Source: Murimonas intestini
GTDB taxonomy: Bacteria; Bacillota; Clostridia; Lachnospirales; Lachnospiraceae
Reading direction: 5' to 3'
Length of the DNA: 64,000 nt
Assembly (NCBI RefSeq): GCF_024622195.1
Contig: NZ_JANKBI010000010.1
Span: 1-64,000 of the forward strand
In this document: positions 17,952 to 27,656 of the stretch, piece after piece
How positions within the stretch are numbered: position 1 is the first letter of the stretch
How the letters are laid out: each line of letters opens with the position of its first letter
The notes under the pieces: model-generated
The model's database searches: none
Told to the model about the DNA's origin: nothing
Seen by the model: only the letters and a program-made list of their open reading frames with translations
Position numbers and translations under genes: made by a program

Positions 17952-18824
17952 TTAACCCTTGACTGCTCCCATTGTCATACCCTGTACAAAATATTTCTGT
18001 ACAAAAGGATATACACAGATGATTGGCAGTGATGTAAGTACCATTGTGGCTGATTTAAGTGTGGCCTGCACACTGCTGGCCTCTGCGGTAGAACCTATAT
18101 CCACCTGATTTGCTCCTTCCACCAGCTGTCTTACCCACAGAGCTATGGGCCATTTATCTCTTGATTCTAAGTACAGGAACGGTCCAAACCATTCGTTCCA
18201 CATTCCTACTAGGTAAAACAGAGTCATTGTTGCAAGAATAGGCTTTGACAGCGGCAGGATAATCTTTACAAAGACTCCGTAAACTCCCATACCGTCCATT
18301 GCCGCAGCTTCCTCCAGCTCCTCAGGCAGGCCTGTGAAGAAGGACTTCATCAGCAGAAGATTAAATGTACTGATGGCTCCCGGCAGTACAACTGCCCATA
18401 TAGAATCTGCCAGTCCCAGCCACTGTGTGACAAGGATATAGTTGGGGATCATCCCTCCTGTAAAGTACATGGTAAATACTACAAATGGTGTGAAGAACTT
18501 ATTCAGGCGCAGTTTGGACTTTGACAGCGGGTAAGCCAGGATGGCTGTCCCAAACACGGAAATGGCTGTCCCTACAACTGAGTAAAAAATAGTGTTTCCG
18601 TAAAATTTAAAGAATGAATTATCCCTTAAAATATATTTATATGTCTCCAGACTGAAATCAATGGGGAACACCGTCACCCGCCCTGAACTGACTGCCACGT
18701 CGCTGCTGAAAGACTGAGCGACAAGATAGACAAACGGATACAGAGTTATAATGATTACCAGTATCATGAGGATCGTGTTGACTACCTGAAAGGTCCGGTA
18801 TCCTTTAGATGGTTTTATTTTCAT
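17952..18824 (-). CDS. Carbohydrate ABC transporter permease (LplC/YtcP-like)
   Basis: A 290-residue inner-membrane permease with six predicted hydrophobic segments. The EAA loop has the family pattern LEEAAAMDGMGVYGVFVKIILPLSKP, the contact point for the ATPase. The C-terminus TMGAVKG is typical of this subfamily. It follows the LplB-like permease by 15 bases and precedes the binding protein. Role in aldouronate uptake is by context. Confidence 0.87.
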   Translation of the reverse strand: MKIKPSKGYRTFQVVNTILMILVIIITLYPFVYLVAQSFSSDVAVSSGRVTVFPIDFSLETYKYILRDNSFFKFYGNTIFYSVVGTAISVFGTAILAYPLSKSKLRLNKFFTPFVVFTMYFTGGMIPNYILVTQWLGLADSIWAVVLPGAISTFNLLLMKSFFTGLPEELEEAAAMDGMGVYGVFVKIILPLSKPILATMTLFYLVGMWNEWFGPFLYLESRDKWPIALWVRQLVEGANQVDIGSTAEASSVQATLKSATMVLTSLPIICVYPFVQKYFVQGMTMGAVKG

Positions 18825-18839
18825 TTTTTCCGCTCCTTT

Positions 18840-19787
18840 CTACCACAGTGATGTTTCTGTGAATTTTTTCGAGAGGAAGTTGGCTCCTGTAACAAGGATA
18901 AGTCCTATGACAGCTTCAAACAGTCCAACTGCGGCCGCATAGCTGAAGTTTCCTCCCGCAATACCCATCCTGTAGACCAGTGTACCGATAATATCCGCGC
19001 GCTCCTGTGTCAGCGGATTGTACAGAAGCAGGATTTTCTGCATGTTGCTGGATGTAACGATTCCTCCGATATCCATGATCAGCAGGGTCATGATCGTGGG
19101 CATGATGCCCGGAATCGTCACATGTATCGCCTGCTTGAATTTTCCGGCCCCGTCTATGGAGGATGCTTCGTACAGCTCAGTATTTATGTTGGTCATGGCC
19201 GTCAGATAAAGGATTGTTCCCCAGCCCAGCGCCTGCCAGACACCAGAACCTATGTAAATGGTGTCAAACCATCCCGGTTCAGACAAAAACGCTATCTTGT
19301 CCAGCCCCAGAGAGGCAATCAGACTGTTTATCGGCCCGTTTGATGCCAGCAGCTCTTTGACCATACCACAGACAACAACCAGAGAAATGAAATGCGGCAG
19401 ATAAGAAATGGTCTGTACTGTCTTTTTCCATTTCTGCTTGCGGATCTCATTGATCAGCAGGGCAAATATGAGGGTCACCGGAAATCTTACTAACAGATAT
19501 CCAATGCTGAGCCTCAGGGTATTCCAGAATGCATTCCAGAATGAGGGGTCTGTCAGGAACTGGTTGAAGTAGCGGAAACCCACCCAGTCCTGCCCCAGGA
19601 TATTCGGGCCTCCCTTGTACCTTCGGAAGGCTATAATATTGCCGAGGACTGGTACGTACTTGAAGAGTACATAATAGAGGATCGGCAGAATGAGGAAGGT
19701 GTAGAGCTTCCATTCCTTCCTGATGTGGTGCAGCAGGGAATCTTTCTTCCTTGCCGCCGGCCGGCTGGCTGCTTTTACTTTTGACAT
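18840..19787 (-). CDS. Carbohydrate ABC transporter permease (LplB-like)
   Basis: A 315-residue permease. It opens with a basic cytoplasmic segment (RPAARKKDSLLHHIRKEWKLY), then multiple hydrophobic segments. The EAA loop is ELYEASSIDGAGKFKQAIHVTIPGIMPT. It pairs with the LplC-like permease downstream and follows the GH67 gene by 48 bases in the same direction. Confidence 0.87.
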   Translation of the reverse strand: MSKVKAASRPAARKKDSLLHHIRKEWKLYTFLILPILYYVLFKYVPVLGNIIAFRRYKGGPNILGQDWVGFRYFNQFLTDPSFWNAFWNTLRLSIGYLLVRFPVTLIFALLINEIRKQKWKKTVQTISYLPHFISLVVVCGMVKELLASNGPINSLIASLGLDKIAFLSEPGWFDTIYIGSGVWQALGWGTILYLTAMTNINTELYEASSIDGAGKFKQAIHVTIPGIMPTIMTLLIMDIGGIVTSSNMQKILLLYNPLTQERADIIGTLVYRMGIAGGNFSYAAAVGLFEAVIGLILVTGANFLSKKFTETSLW

Positions 19788-19835
19788 GTAATCACCGCTT
19801 TCTTTTTATTTTTTATCCGGAAGTACTTATCTCCA

Positions 19836-21818
19836 TCAGTAGATCTGACGGCCTTTTTCATCCGGTATCATACTTTTTCTGAAGAAATATGTGTTGATCT
19901 GGTCTCTCCATTCTTTAGAATGCTCTTTCTGATGCTCCAGACGCTCCTTCACCCTTTTGTATACTCTCTCAGGTATCTTTCCCTCCAGAGAACTCCAGAG
20001 GATATCCATACTCTCCACATCCCCGGCGCCTTCAAAATGTGTGTCATATATGTGCTGGATCAGCGTCTTGCCTGACTTAAGCCGGTATGTATAAGGAATA
20101 TAGTGGAAGAATAACAGTAGTTCCTCGGGGCATGTCTTTATATCCTCATAGAGATCTGCATTTTCTTTCCTGTACTGCTGCGCATATCCTGTTCCCTGTC
20201 TGCTTCTGTCTATCCCCAGTCCCAGATGATCTGCCCTGTGGTACGTTCCCCAACGGTCGTACTCATATCCGTCCACATTCGGTCCATAGTGGTGGTTTGG
20301 ATTTACCATCCAGCCGATTCCAAGAGGCGCTGTATATTTCTCATAAGCCGGCCAGGACATCATCAGAATCTTTGTGACTGTCTCCGTAACCACTCTGTCA
20401 TTTCCAAAGGTACATGCAGCCCATTCCTCAGCAAGCTCCCTGGCCCCGGCGTCTGTCTGAAAGCTCAGCCTGCCGAATCCGTACAGATTAGCTGCCGCCA
20501 GGTCATGTCCCGTCCAGTTGTCATCATTTCCCGTATTTGCCACAGCCGCCATGCCGCAGCTTTTCTGCCCCCAGGTCCTGCCGCTTACAATGTCTGCCAC
20601 TGTATCCTGCCCGCCGCAGCAGTAAGTATGGAATCCAAGAATCTCCTTAAACATGGGGATCAGATAGCATACATGTCTCTGCTGGCCTGTATATTCCTGT
20701 GCGATCTGGACCTCCAGTATCTGATTTGTATCTGTAAGCCCTCCCAGCAGAGAAGACACCGGTTCTCTGACCTGGAAATCCATAGGTCCGTTCTTGATCT
20801 GCAGGATCACATTGTCCCGGAATTTCCCGTCCAGAGGCATGAAGTTGTCATACCCTGCCCTGGCCCTGTCTGTCTTCCTGTCTCTCCAGTCCTGCTGGCA
20901 GTTATATACGAAGCATCTCCAGATAATGATGCCTCCGTAAGGCGCCGCCGCATCTGCCAGAACGTTTGCCCCGTCCGCATGGGTCCTGCCGTAAGTAAAC
21001 GGACCCGGACGCCCCTCTGAATCTGCTTTTACAAGAAAGCCTCCCAGATTCGGTATCCTCCTGAAAATATCCTCCATGGTATCCTTCCACCATGCCGCCA
21101 CCTGTCCGTCAAGCGGGTCCGCACTGTCAAGGCCGCCCAGTTCCATGGGAGCTGCAAAATTCAGGCTCAGGAAAAGCCGTATCCCATATTCTGCAAAAAT
21201 TTCCGACATCTCTCTGAGCTCTTTGCCGTATTCCTCTGTTATCAGCTTCGTAGCATTGCCTCTTACGTTAACATTGTTGATCACTGAGGCATTGATTCCA
21301 ACCGAGGCCGCCATCCTGGCATACGCCCTTGTTCTCTCATCCACGATCACTTTTTCATCCTTAAAGAAAAAGGAATTCCCTGAGTATCCCCTCTCTATGC
21401 TCCCGTCCATGTTGTCCCAATGGTTCAGCATACGCAGAGGATTAGAAGGTGTTTCCAGCATGCAGAGGCCTTCGAGAGGAAGTTCCATCTGAAGCCGCCT
21501 GATCAGAGCAAAGCTGCCGTACAGCAGGCCTCTGGCCCCCTCTGAGCTGATGGTGATGCATCCTTCTTCCTCCCGGAGCTGATAACCTTCCTCTCCTATG
21601 GCCGGGTCAGACACCAGTCTCAGGCATATCCCTGCTTCAGCGGCGCATCCCGCCTGCTCCATCCTGACACCCAGTATCTCCCTGCCTGCCCTCTCCAGCT
21701 CTTTAACGGCTGTCACTGCCACTATGCTTTCATCTTCTGCATACACCTTGCTAAAATACTTCTTATCCCGGCTATCCTGCCGCATCCTGTAAGTCAGCCA
21801 TGCGTTTTCATAACTCAT
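19836..21818 (-). CDS. aguA: Alpha-glucuronidase, GH67
   Basis: Removes (4-O-methyl)glucuronic acid from the non-reducing end of short aldouronates. There is no signal peptide, so it should act in the cytosol on imported oligosaccharides. The 660-residue protein shows the GH67 pattern: N-terminal beta domain, then the barrel with NHWDNMDGSIERGYSG, RLFLSLNFAAPMELGGLDSADPLD and GFLVKADSEGRPGPFTYGRTHADGAN, and a helical C-terminal domain. Start at the ATG of MSYENAWL, seven bases after AGGAG; upstream codons place the ribosome binding site too close. First gene of the importer string. Confidence 0.93.
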   Translation of the reverse strand: MSYENAWLTYRMRQDSRDKKYFSKVYAEDESIVAVTAVKELERAGREILGVRMEQAGCAAEAGICLRLVSDPAIGEEGYQLREEEGCITISSEGARGLLYGSFALIRRLQMELPLEGLCMLETPSNPLRMLNHWDNMDGSIERGYSGNSFFFKDEKVIVDERTRAYARMAASVGINASVINNVNVRGNATKLITEEYGKELREMSEIFAEYGIRLFLSLNFAAPMELGGLDSADPLDGQVAAWWKDTMEDIFRRIPNLGGFLVKADSEGRPGPFTYGRTHADGANVLADAAAPYGGIIIWRCFVYNCQQDWRDRKTDRARAGYDNFMPLDGKFRDNVILQIKNGPMDFQVREPVSSLLGGLTDTNQILEVQIAQEYTGQQRHVCYLIPMFKEILGFHTYCCGGQDTVADIVSGRTWGQKSCGMAAVANTGNDDNWTGHDLAAANLYGFGRLSFQTDAGARELAEEWAACTFGNDRVVTETVTKILMMSWPAYEKYTAPLGIGWMVNPNHHYGPNVDGYEYDRWGTYHRADHLGLGIDRSRQGTGYAQQYRKENADLYEDIKTCPEELLLFFHYIPYTYRLKSGKTLIQHIYDTHFEGAGDVESMDILWSSLEGKIPERVYKRVKERLEHQKEHSKEWRDQINTYFFRKSMIPDEKGRQIY

Positions 21819-21905
21819 CAGCATACTCCTTTCCTGGAACCTGTGCACTGCTTTAGCTTTGCTGTGCTTTGGGTAGTTTGTACATTTTCTTTTTGCTTTT
21901 TCTTA

Positions 21906-21984
21906 ATTATAGGGCATACTGACTTCCAGTGCATTGCATTTTTTGCCAAAGACTGCGCATATATTGCTTTCTTATTTGCAATAT
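21906..21984 (-). promoter_or_regulatory. Regulated promoter of the aguA-importer operon with palindromic operator
   Basis: On the minus strand a TATAAT box (21906-21911) lacks a recognisable -35 hexamer, as expected for an activator-dependent promoter. Upstream is an inverted repeat ATATTGC-N10-GCAATAT (21961-21984). The same heptamer recurs near both promoters in the GH3/GH43 intergenic region. Confidence 0.55.
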
Positions 21985-22066
21985 ATCCTTTTTAAACCAC
22001 ATTATCATTGCATATATTTCGTCAAATCTTTGACGCAGGCCGTTTTATTTGCAAAGTATAAAAGAA

Positions 22067-22087
22067 ATGCCCCGGAATCCGGAGCAT
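22067..22087 (-). terminator. Possible terminator after the GH2 gene
   Basis: ATGCCCCGG and CCGGAGCAT form a short hairpin 11 bases past the GH2 stop; the minus strand continues TTTCTTTT. Confidence 0.5.
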
Positions 22088-22097
22088 TTTCTGTTCT

Positions 22098-25000
22098 TTA
22101 TATATTTTGCACAACAAAGCGGAACCATTTGAAATCAAATTCACTTCCGGGCAGAAAAACAAAGCTCACCGACTGGTTTCCCTTTACTCTCTCAATCTCA
22201 AATACCTGCTCTGAGACTCCTTCACTGTGCTTAAATTCTATGAGCTGGACGAACTCGCCTTCATCAGAACTAAACCTGATCTGCACTGCATTCTTCTCCA
22301 TGGGAGTATAGCCGCAGATAACAATGGCACCTGCACCTGTATCCCCGAAATCCATCTGCTCAAACTGAATAGTCACATTGTTACCGATGTGGTCAATCCC
22401 GTCCTCATTTTTCACAAAACTGTCACCATATACATTTGTGCACTCTGTGATCTTCAGCTTCTCATACGCTTTTTCCAGGCGCTTAAAGCTGAATCCTTTC
22501 AGGTGGATCTTCTGATGCAGAACAAAACAGATACTTGTAATTCCCCGAAGCCTTCTGTTCAGGCGGTAAGTCTCCTCCTGATAAACATTCCAGACAGAAG
22601 GCTTCTTGTAGATCACCTCACCTGCTATGCTGCTGCCCTCCTCACCAGGCATTCCCTCCCATATCTGTATGGGGTATTCCTCATCAGTCAGGGCAAATAT
22701 GGGCATTGTTATCTCATCTGAGCCATAGTCTCCAAAGTCGATCCCATGGAAGCCAACCTGTGTCTCCCCGTCCCTGGCTGTAGCAACTCCATGCTCATTG
22801 CCGTTTCCTACAGCTCCGCGGCTGTAATCATACAGGCCTCCTGCTATGAAGCCATATGGGTCCAGCCACGCTCTTCCCATGCCAGTCACTTCAAAATCCA
22901 GCTCTGAGATAATCCGTATATTATCTGTTCCGGCCTTTGACATACAGCGCAGCCTGAACCTTCCGTCACTTCCGGCAGTTACTTTTGCCTGCAGCCCGCT
23001 GGCTTCCACTTGTGCTAGGGAAGAGGGAATACCTGCATCATTCACCGCGCACCAGACCACCTCCCGGTCTGCAGCATCCGGCGGACAAATGACTGCTGTC
23101 ACTGTGGCAGAGGGATGTCCGGGATCCAGGCATGTTCCCCCATCGCTGTAAAGCCTTACGGCCCTGACCGGGATATCCTCATCTGGTATATCTCTCTGCA
23201 CAGCTGGTACCATCGCTTCTGCCGTATCCGTCATCTCTGTCTGCACAGCTGTCTCTGCCTCATCTGTCATGTCAGACCGCACAGCTGTATCCGCCTCATC
23301 TGCCATGTCCGCCTGCACCGCTATCTCCAGCCTGGCGCCTGTCAGCCCCGGTGAAGAAGCCTCCACAACCACCTGGCCTTCACCGCCTCCCGCCGCGATC
23401 ACCGCCAGCAGTTTTCCGTTAAAGAGCCTTCTGCTGTCTGTTTTATATTCATCTGTATCTGTGCTGTCACCATTGTCCAAACCTGCCAGATATCCTGGCC
23501 CTGAGACTTTCACATGTATGCGGCTGGATGCATTTTCCACAGGATTCCCGCATTCATCCTCCGCGCTGATTTCTGCAAATGCCAGTTCCCTGCCTTTTAT
23601 AACAGCGGTATTGCTTCGAAGCACGATCCTGGACGCTTCTCCAAATGATCTGCGGCTCTCTTTTGCTATTATCCTGCCTTCCCCGTCATAGGCGGCAGCC
23701 GTCAGTTCTCCAGGTACATACGGTATCTTCCAGTGCCCCAGCAGCTGCGTGCCCCTCTTATGATCGATCTCATAACAGCCCTGGCTCTTCCCGTTTAAAA
23801 ACAGTTCTATTCTTGGCGCATTGGAGCATACACGTACATCCACCAGCTGCCCCTCATTAAAATCCCAGTATGGAAATACATGGATCATGGGCGCTTCTCT
23901 GTAATCTGTCCATTCTGCCTGATAAATATAATAAGAATCCTTGGGAAAACCTGCAGTATCTGCCTGCCCAAAGTAGGAATTCCTCGTATGATAAGGGGTT
24001 GGCTCCCCTATATAGTCAAATCCTGTCCAGAGAAACTGGCCGCAGGAAAATTCATGGTCACGCTCTGCAATAATACAGCTCTCTGAAGACTTAGCGCCCC
24101 AGCTGGTAGTAGAATTTCCCAAAGCAGAGCACTGTTCGTCCTCATCCGCAAGCACTGACTGCTCATAGGGGAAATGGTATACACCTCTGCTCTGCACTGT
24201 TGATGATGTCTCGCTTCCATATATTATCCAGTCAGGATGCTCCAGATGATGCTGGTCATAATACTTTTCAGAATAATTATATCCGGCTAACTTTATGATA
24301 TCAGCACATTTCTGTGCATTTTCCCAGGGCATATAATTAGAGCCGATGGTTATGCCGGCATGGCCGTCGGGATCATGCAGTCTCACCTCACAGCTCAGCT
24401 CCCTTGTCACTTCCTGCCCTCTCTCATCTATATGTGTATCGTATATCTCATTTCCAATACTCCACATGATCAGGCTTGGGTGATTCCTGTCACGCCTTAC
24501 CCAGCTTGCCACATCCTTTTTATACCACTCCCGGAAAAACCGGGCGTAATCATAAGTTGTCTTGGACCTTTCCCACATGTCAAAGGCTTCAGAGACAACA
24601 AGAAACCCCATCTCATCTGCCAGCTCCATCACATCCTGGGCCGGCATATTATGTGTCAGGCGAAGTGCATTGACGCCCATTCTCCCGAGGATCTCCAGCT
24701 TGCGCCTCATAGCTGACGAATTATAGGCAGATCCCAGGCAGCCCAGATCATGATGTTCACAGACCCCGTTTAATTTTACCTTTTTACCGTTGAGCAGAAA
24801 TCCTTTTTCAGGCGAAAACTCGATTGACCTAAATCCCACGGTGTATGCTTCCTGCTGCCAGAGAACTCCGCCTGACTTTAAGCTTACCTTCAGCTTGTAA
24901 CGGGCGGGTGACTTAATATCCCACACTGAAGGGTTCAGCACTTCCCCGCACACACAAGCCTGCCAGCTGCCTTCGTTCTGAGCCGTTTCCAACTGCATGA

Positions 25001-25769
25001 ATCTTTCCTGCTTCAGTTCTGTCTGTGCCAGTTCCGTCTGCGTCACTTCTGCCTGTTTCAGTTCTGTCTGTTTCGGTTCTGTCCGTGTCAGTTCTGCCTC
25101 CAGCATTTTCCTGCCGCCTAATCTTTTTTGTTCCCCTGTCTGCATATCCCACAGCCCATATTCTAAAGTAAAGGCTCCGCTCCCTGCATCTTTTAGATCT
25201 TTACGGCACACAGAAACTTCTGTCCTGGCTTCCAGATGCCACCTGCCGTTCTCTGACTCTTTAATTGTAATATAACTGCCGTCTGATACAAGATGCGTCA
25301 AATGCTGCACCTTCAGCCATACATCCCTGTAAATCCCGGCGCCGGAATACCATCTGCTGTTTGGCGCCTGATGCGATACCCTCACCAGGATCTCATTGAC
25401 TCCCGCTGACAGATACGGCGTCATATCTGCCTCAAAGGTAGAGTACCCATATTTCCAATGGCACACCTCCCGCCTGTTCACATAGACAGTGCTGTCCATA
25501 TATATCCCCTCAAACCTGAGCACAAGACGTGTATCTTCCGTCTTTTCCCAATAGAAATACTTTCTGTACCATCCGCTGCCATCCTCATACAGGTTGGTTC
25601 CCTGATAGATCAGCCAGTCATGAGGCAGCGAAACGCTCTTAAACACAGGCCGGCATCCTTCCAGCTCATCAAGTGTGACTGACAGCGGAAGCTTTACAAA
25701 CTCCCAGCCGTTGTTAAAAAGACTGGTACCGTATTCTGACGGTATCCTGGCGCATAATTGCTTGTCCAT
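22098..25769 (-). CDS. Large GH2 glycoside hydrolase (beta-galactosidase/glucuronidase type)
   Basis: A 1,223-residue cytosolic GH2 (no signal peptide). The jelly-roll domain begins near NNGWEFVKLPL; the barrel carries the acid/base in SIGNEIYD (Glu about 441) and the nucleophile in IYGSETSS (Glu about 520). Further Ig-like domains follow (LKSNGK-type region near 650-815), then C-terminal beta domains. Within a xylan locus, substrates could be galactosyl, arabinosyl or glucuronyl side chains; this cannot be settled from sequence. Two low-complexity tandem insertions (residues about 230-254 and 817-852) are unusual. Start ATG behind AAGGAG, 11 bases after the esterase gene stop. Confidence 0.88.
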   Translation of the reverse strand: MDKQLCARIPSEYGTSLFNNGWEFVKLPLSVTLDELEGCRPVFKSVSLPHDWLIYQGTNLYEDGSGWYRKYFYWEKTEDTRLVLRFEGIYMDSTVYVNRREVCHWKYGYSTFEADMTPYLSAGVNEILVRVSHQAPNSRWYSGAGIYRDVWLKVQHLTHLVSDGSYITIKESENGRWHLEARTEVSVCRKDLKDAGSGAFTLEYGLWDMQTGEQKRLGGRKMLEAELTRTEPKQTELKQAEVTQTELAQTELKQERFMQLETAQNEGSWQACVCGEVLNPSVWDIKSPARYKLKVSLKSGGVLWQQEAYTVGFRSIEFSPEKGFLLNGKKVKLNGVCEHHDLGCLGSAYNSSAMRRKLEILGRMGVNALRLTHNMPAQDVMELADEMGFLVVSEAFDMWERSKTTYDYARFFREWYKKDVASWVRRDRNHPSLIMWSIGNEIYDTHIDERGQEVTRELSCEVRLHDPDGHAGITIGSNYMPWENAQKCADIIKLAGYNYSEKYYDQHHLEHPDWIIYGSETSSTVQSRGVYHFPYEQSVLADEDEQCSALGNSTTSWGAKSSESCIIAERDHEFSCGQFLWTGFDYIGEPTPYHTRNSYFGQADTAGFPKDSYYIYQAEWTDYREAPMIHVFPYWDFNEGQLVDVRVCSNAPRIELFLNGKSQGCYEIDHKRGTQLLGHWKIPYVPGELTAAAYDGEGRIIAKESRRSFGEASRIVLRSNTAVIKGRELAFAEISAEDECGNPVENASSRIHVKVSGPGYLAGLDNGDSTDTDEYKTDSRRLFNGKLLAVIAAGGGEGQVVVEASSPGLTGARLEIAVQADMADEADTAVRSDMTDEAETAVQTEMTDTAEAMVPAVQRDIPDEDIPVRAVRLYSDGGTCLDPGHPSATVTAVICPPDAADREVVWCAVNDAGIPSSLAQVEASGLQAKVTAGSDGRFRLRCMSKAGTDNIRIISELDFEVTGMGRAWLDPYGFIAGGLYDYSRGAVGNGNEHGVATARDGETQVGFHGIDFGDYGSDEITMPIFALTDEEYPIQIWEGMPGEEGSSIAGEVIYKKPSVWNVYQEETYRLNRRLRGITSICFVLHQKIHLKGFSFKRLEKAYEKLKITECTNVYGDSFVKNEDGIDHIGNNVTIQFEQMDFGDTGAGAIVICGYTPMEKNAVQIRFSSDEGEFVQLIEFKHSEGVSEQVFEIERVKGNQSVSFVFLPGSEFDFKWFRFVVQNI
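23214..23321 (-). repeat. In-frame tandem repeat, three 36-base units, in the GH2 gene
   Basis: Encodes AVQADMADEADT, AVRSDMTDEAET and AVQTEMTDTAEA in succession, an acidic linker between two Ig-like domains. The period is 36 bases. Confidence 0.8.
25008..25082 (-). repeat. In-frame tandem repeat, five 15-base units, in the GH2 gene
   Basis: Encodes TEPKQ, TELKQ, AEVTQ, TELAQ and TELKQ, a polar insertion within the second N-terminal domain, before the catalytic barrel. Confidence 0.8.
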
Positions 25770-25780
25770 ATTCTCTCCTT

Positions 25781-27655
25781 TTAGTCCCTGCCGATTTTGA
25801 AGGGAGCTGCCAGAAGGCCCTGCCCGCTGCAGAGCAGCCCACGCCTCGGTGCATTTCCCCAGGCATAGCGGACGGCCTGTGGCTCTGCTACAGCTTCACT
25901 TCTGAGCACAACCCGGTTTCCCTGAAGTTCACATTCAGCCGGATAAAACTTTCCATCTCTTCCTGCCAGGCAGAATTCCCCCGGAACCTGTCCGTCCGCT
26001 GTCTTTAGAAGTCCCCCGTAAATAGTGTCAAAAACGATGCTGACGTTCCCTTTCTCAAAGGTACAGCTCACAGGAACCGGCCCCCTGTACGGCACATCTT
26101 CCCCGTAGACCATACCGCGCGCCGCAAGCGCCGCACGCTGTGCAATCTCCCTTTTGTCCTGAGGATGCAGATCATTGTCCTCACCCAGATCCAGATTTAC
26201 AGTCACCGCCGTATCCGGAAGGCATTCCGCTCCCTTCTGTGCCTGGCGTATCTTTGGCCAGCCGCTGTTTTCCTCCGGAAGATCAATAGAGAACCCCGGA
26301 AGCTGTATCACAATGAAAGGAAGGGCATCCTGATCCCACTCTTTCCTCCATGATAATATCATCCTCTGCAGCAGGTCCTCATAGTCATCCGGCCTTCTGT
26401 CATTTGACTCCCCCTGATACCAGAGCACACCTCTCACAGTATACTTCTGGCTGGGGGAAATCATCCCGTTATACAGACCTGATGCTTTACGGCACAGAAA
26501 ATCCATCTCCGGCGCTTTTTCACAGCTGCATCTGACCTGGTACTGCCACCGCCCTGAAAGATCCACACGTGACTCCCCTGCCGCCAGAAAGAGCTCCTTT
26601 CCAGGAGTCACCCTTCCCTGTCCGCTGTTGCATATAAGCCGGATGCATATTTCATTTTCTCCCTCGCGCAGGATTCCCTCCGGCACAGTATATTTTCTTG
26701 GGGGATACTGGTATCCTGTCTCACCTGCCAGTTCCCCGTTTATGTAAGTCCTGTCGCTGTCATTCATTGTCCCCAGCCAAAGGCTGGCCTGCCGCCCCGC
26801 CATCTGATGTGGCACCATAAAGGTGCGGCGCAGCCAGACACATCCGGCAAAGTCACAGAGACCCGCACTGTCTAACCATCCCGGCAGCATGATATCCTTC
26901 CAGCCTTTTGCCGGCTTCTCCTGTGAAGCAGCTTCCACACAGGAAAGCCAGTCAGACATGGCTTTATCCTGGCGCTGCACAAACTCCTGCACCGCCTTCT
27001 CCCCTCTGTACTTGTCCGCCTCTTCCAGCAGTTCTGTATATCCTTCCAGAGATCCTCTGCTCATCCATGCCTCTATCCGGGAGCCGCCCTTGCTTATATC
27101 CAGCAGCCCTACAGGCACCTTTCTGTCCTCCTGCAGATACTGCCCAAAAAAGCAGGCAGCGGCTGAAAATTCTGATATATTTTCCGGTGTGCGCTCTTTC
27201 CATTCCCCGCTTGTATAATCCTTCTGCGGCATTTCAAAATCATAGCGCTCTGCCACCTTAAACATTCTTACGTACTGATTACTTCTGTCCATCTCTTCAG
27301 GATAGCGGTCCTTCACCCTCTGCATGGGAAGTTCCATATTGGACTGTCCTGAGCATACCCACACTTCGCCCACATAGACATCCGACACGATCCTGCATTC
27401 TCCGTCAGAGCTTTGAATTTTCATCCTGAATGGTCCGCCCGCTGTCAGGTTCCTGAAAAACAGTTCCCAGCTGCCATCTTCGCGGACCTCCGTTGTCTTT
27501 TTCTGTGCCTGCAATTGCGCAGTGATCTCAGTGCCAGGATCTGCATATCCCCATATCCTTGTTCTTTTCCCCTGCTGCAGTACACATCCGTCACTGATGA
27601 GCCTGGGCAGCGTTATCCCCACACTCTGTCTGTCTTCATTCAAACAGCGCCGCAT
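25781..27655 (-). CDS. Sialate O-acetylesterase-like (SASA) carbohydrate esterase
   Basis: A 624-residue SGNH-superfamily esterase. The Ser motif is VWVCSGQSNMELPM (Ser about 105), a middle block is GVLWYQGESND, and the Asp/His pair is in DNDLHPQDK; a beta-galactosidase-like jelly roll is inserted between about 260 and 380. The family removes acetyl groups from sugars, and members in xylan loci deacetylate xylo-oligosaccharides; that role is inferred here. No signal peptide is seen, so it is cytosolic. It starts one base after the GH3 stop (TGATATG), which indicates translational coupling. Confidence 0.85.
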   Translation of the reverse strand: MRRCLNEDRQSVGITLPRLISDGCVLQQGKRTRIWGYADPGTEITAQLQAQKKTTEVREDGSWELFFRNLTAGGPFRMKIQSSDGECRIVSDVYVGEVWVCSGQSNMELPMQRVKDRYPEEMDRSNQYVRMFKVAERYDFEMPQKDYTSGEWKERTPENISEFSAAACFFGQYLQEDRKVPVGLLDISKGGSRIEAWMSRGSLEGYTELLEEADKYRGEKAVQEFVQRQDKAMSDWLSCVEAASQEKPAKGWKDIMLPGWLDSAGLCDFAGCVWLRRTFMVPHQMAGRQASLWLGTMNDSDRTYINGELAGETGYQYPPRKYTVPEGILREGENEICIRLICNSGQGRVTPGKELFLAAGESRVDLSGRWQYQVRCSCEKAPEMDFLCRKASGLYNGMISPSQKYTVRGVLWYQGESNDRRPDDYEDLLQRMILSWRKEWDQDALPFIVIQLPGFSIDLPEENSGWPKIRQAQKGAECLPDTAVTVNLDLGEDNDLHPQDKREIAQRAALAARGMVYGEDVPYRGPVPVSCTFEKGNVSIVFDTIYGGLLKTADGQVPGEFCLAGRDGKFYPAECELQGNRVVLRSEAVAEPQAVRYAWGNAPRRGLLCSGQGLLAAPFKIGRD

Positions 27656-27656
27656 A

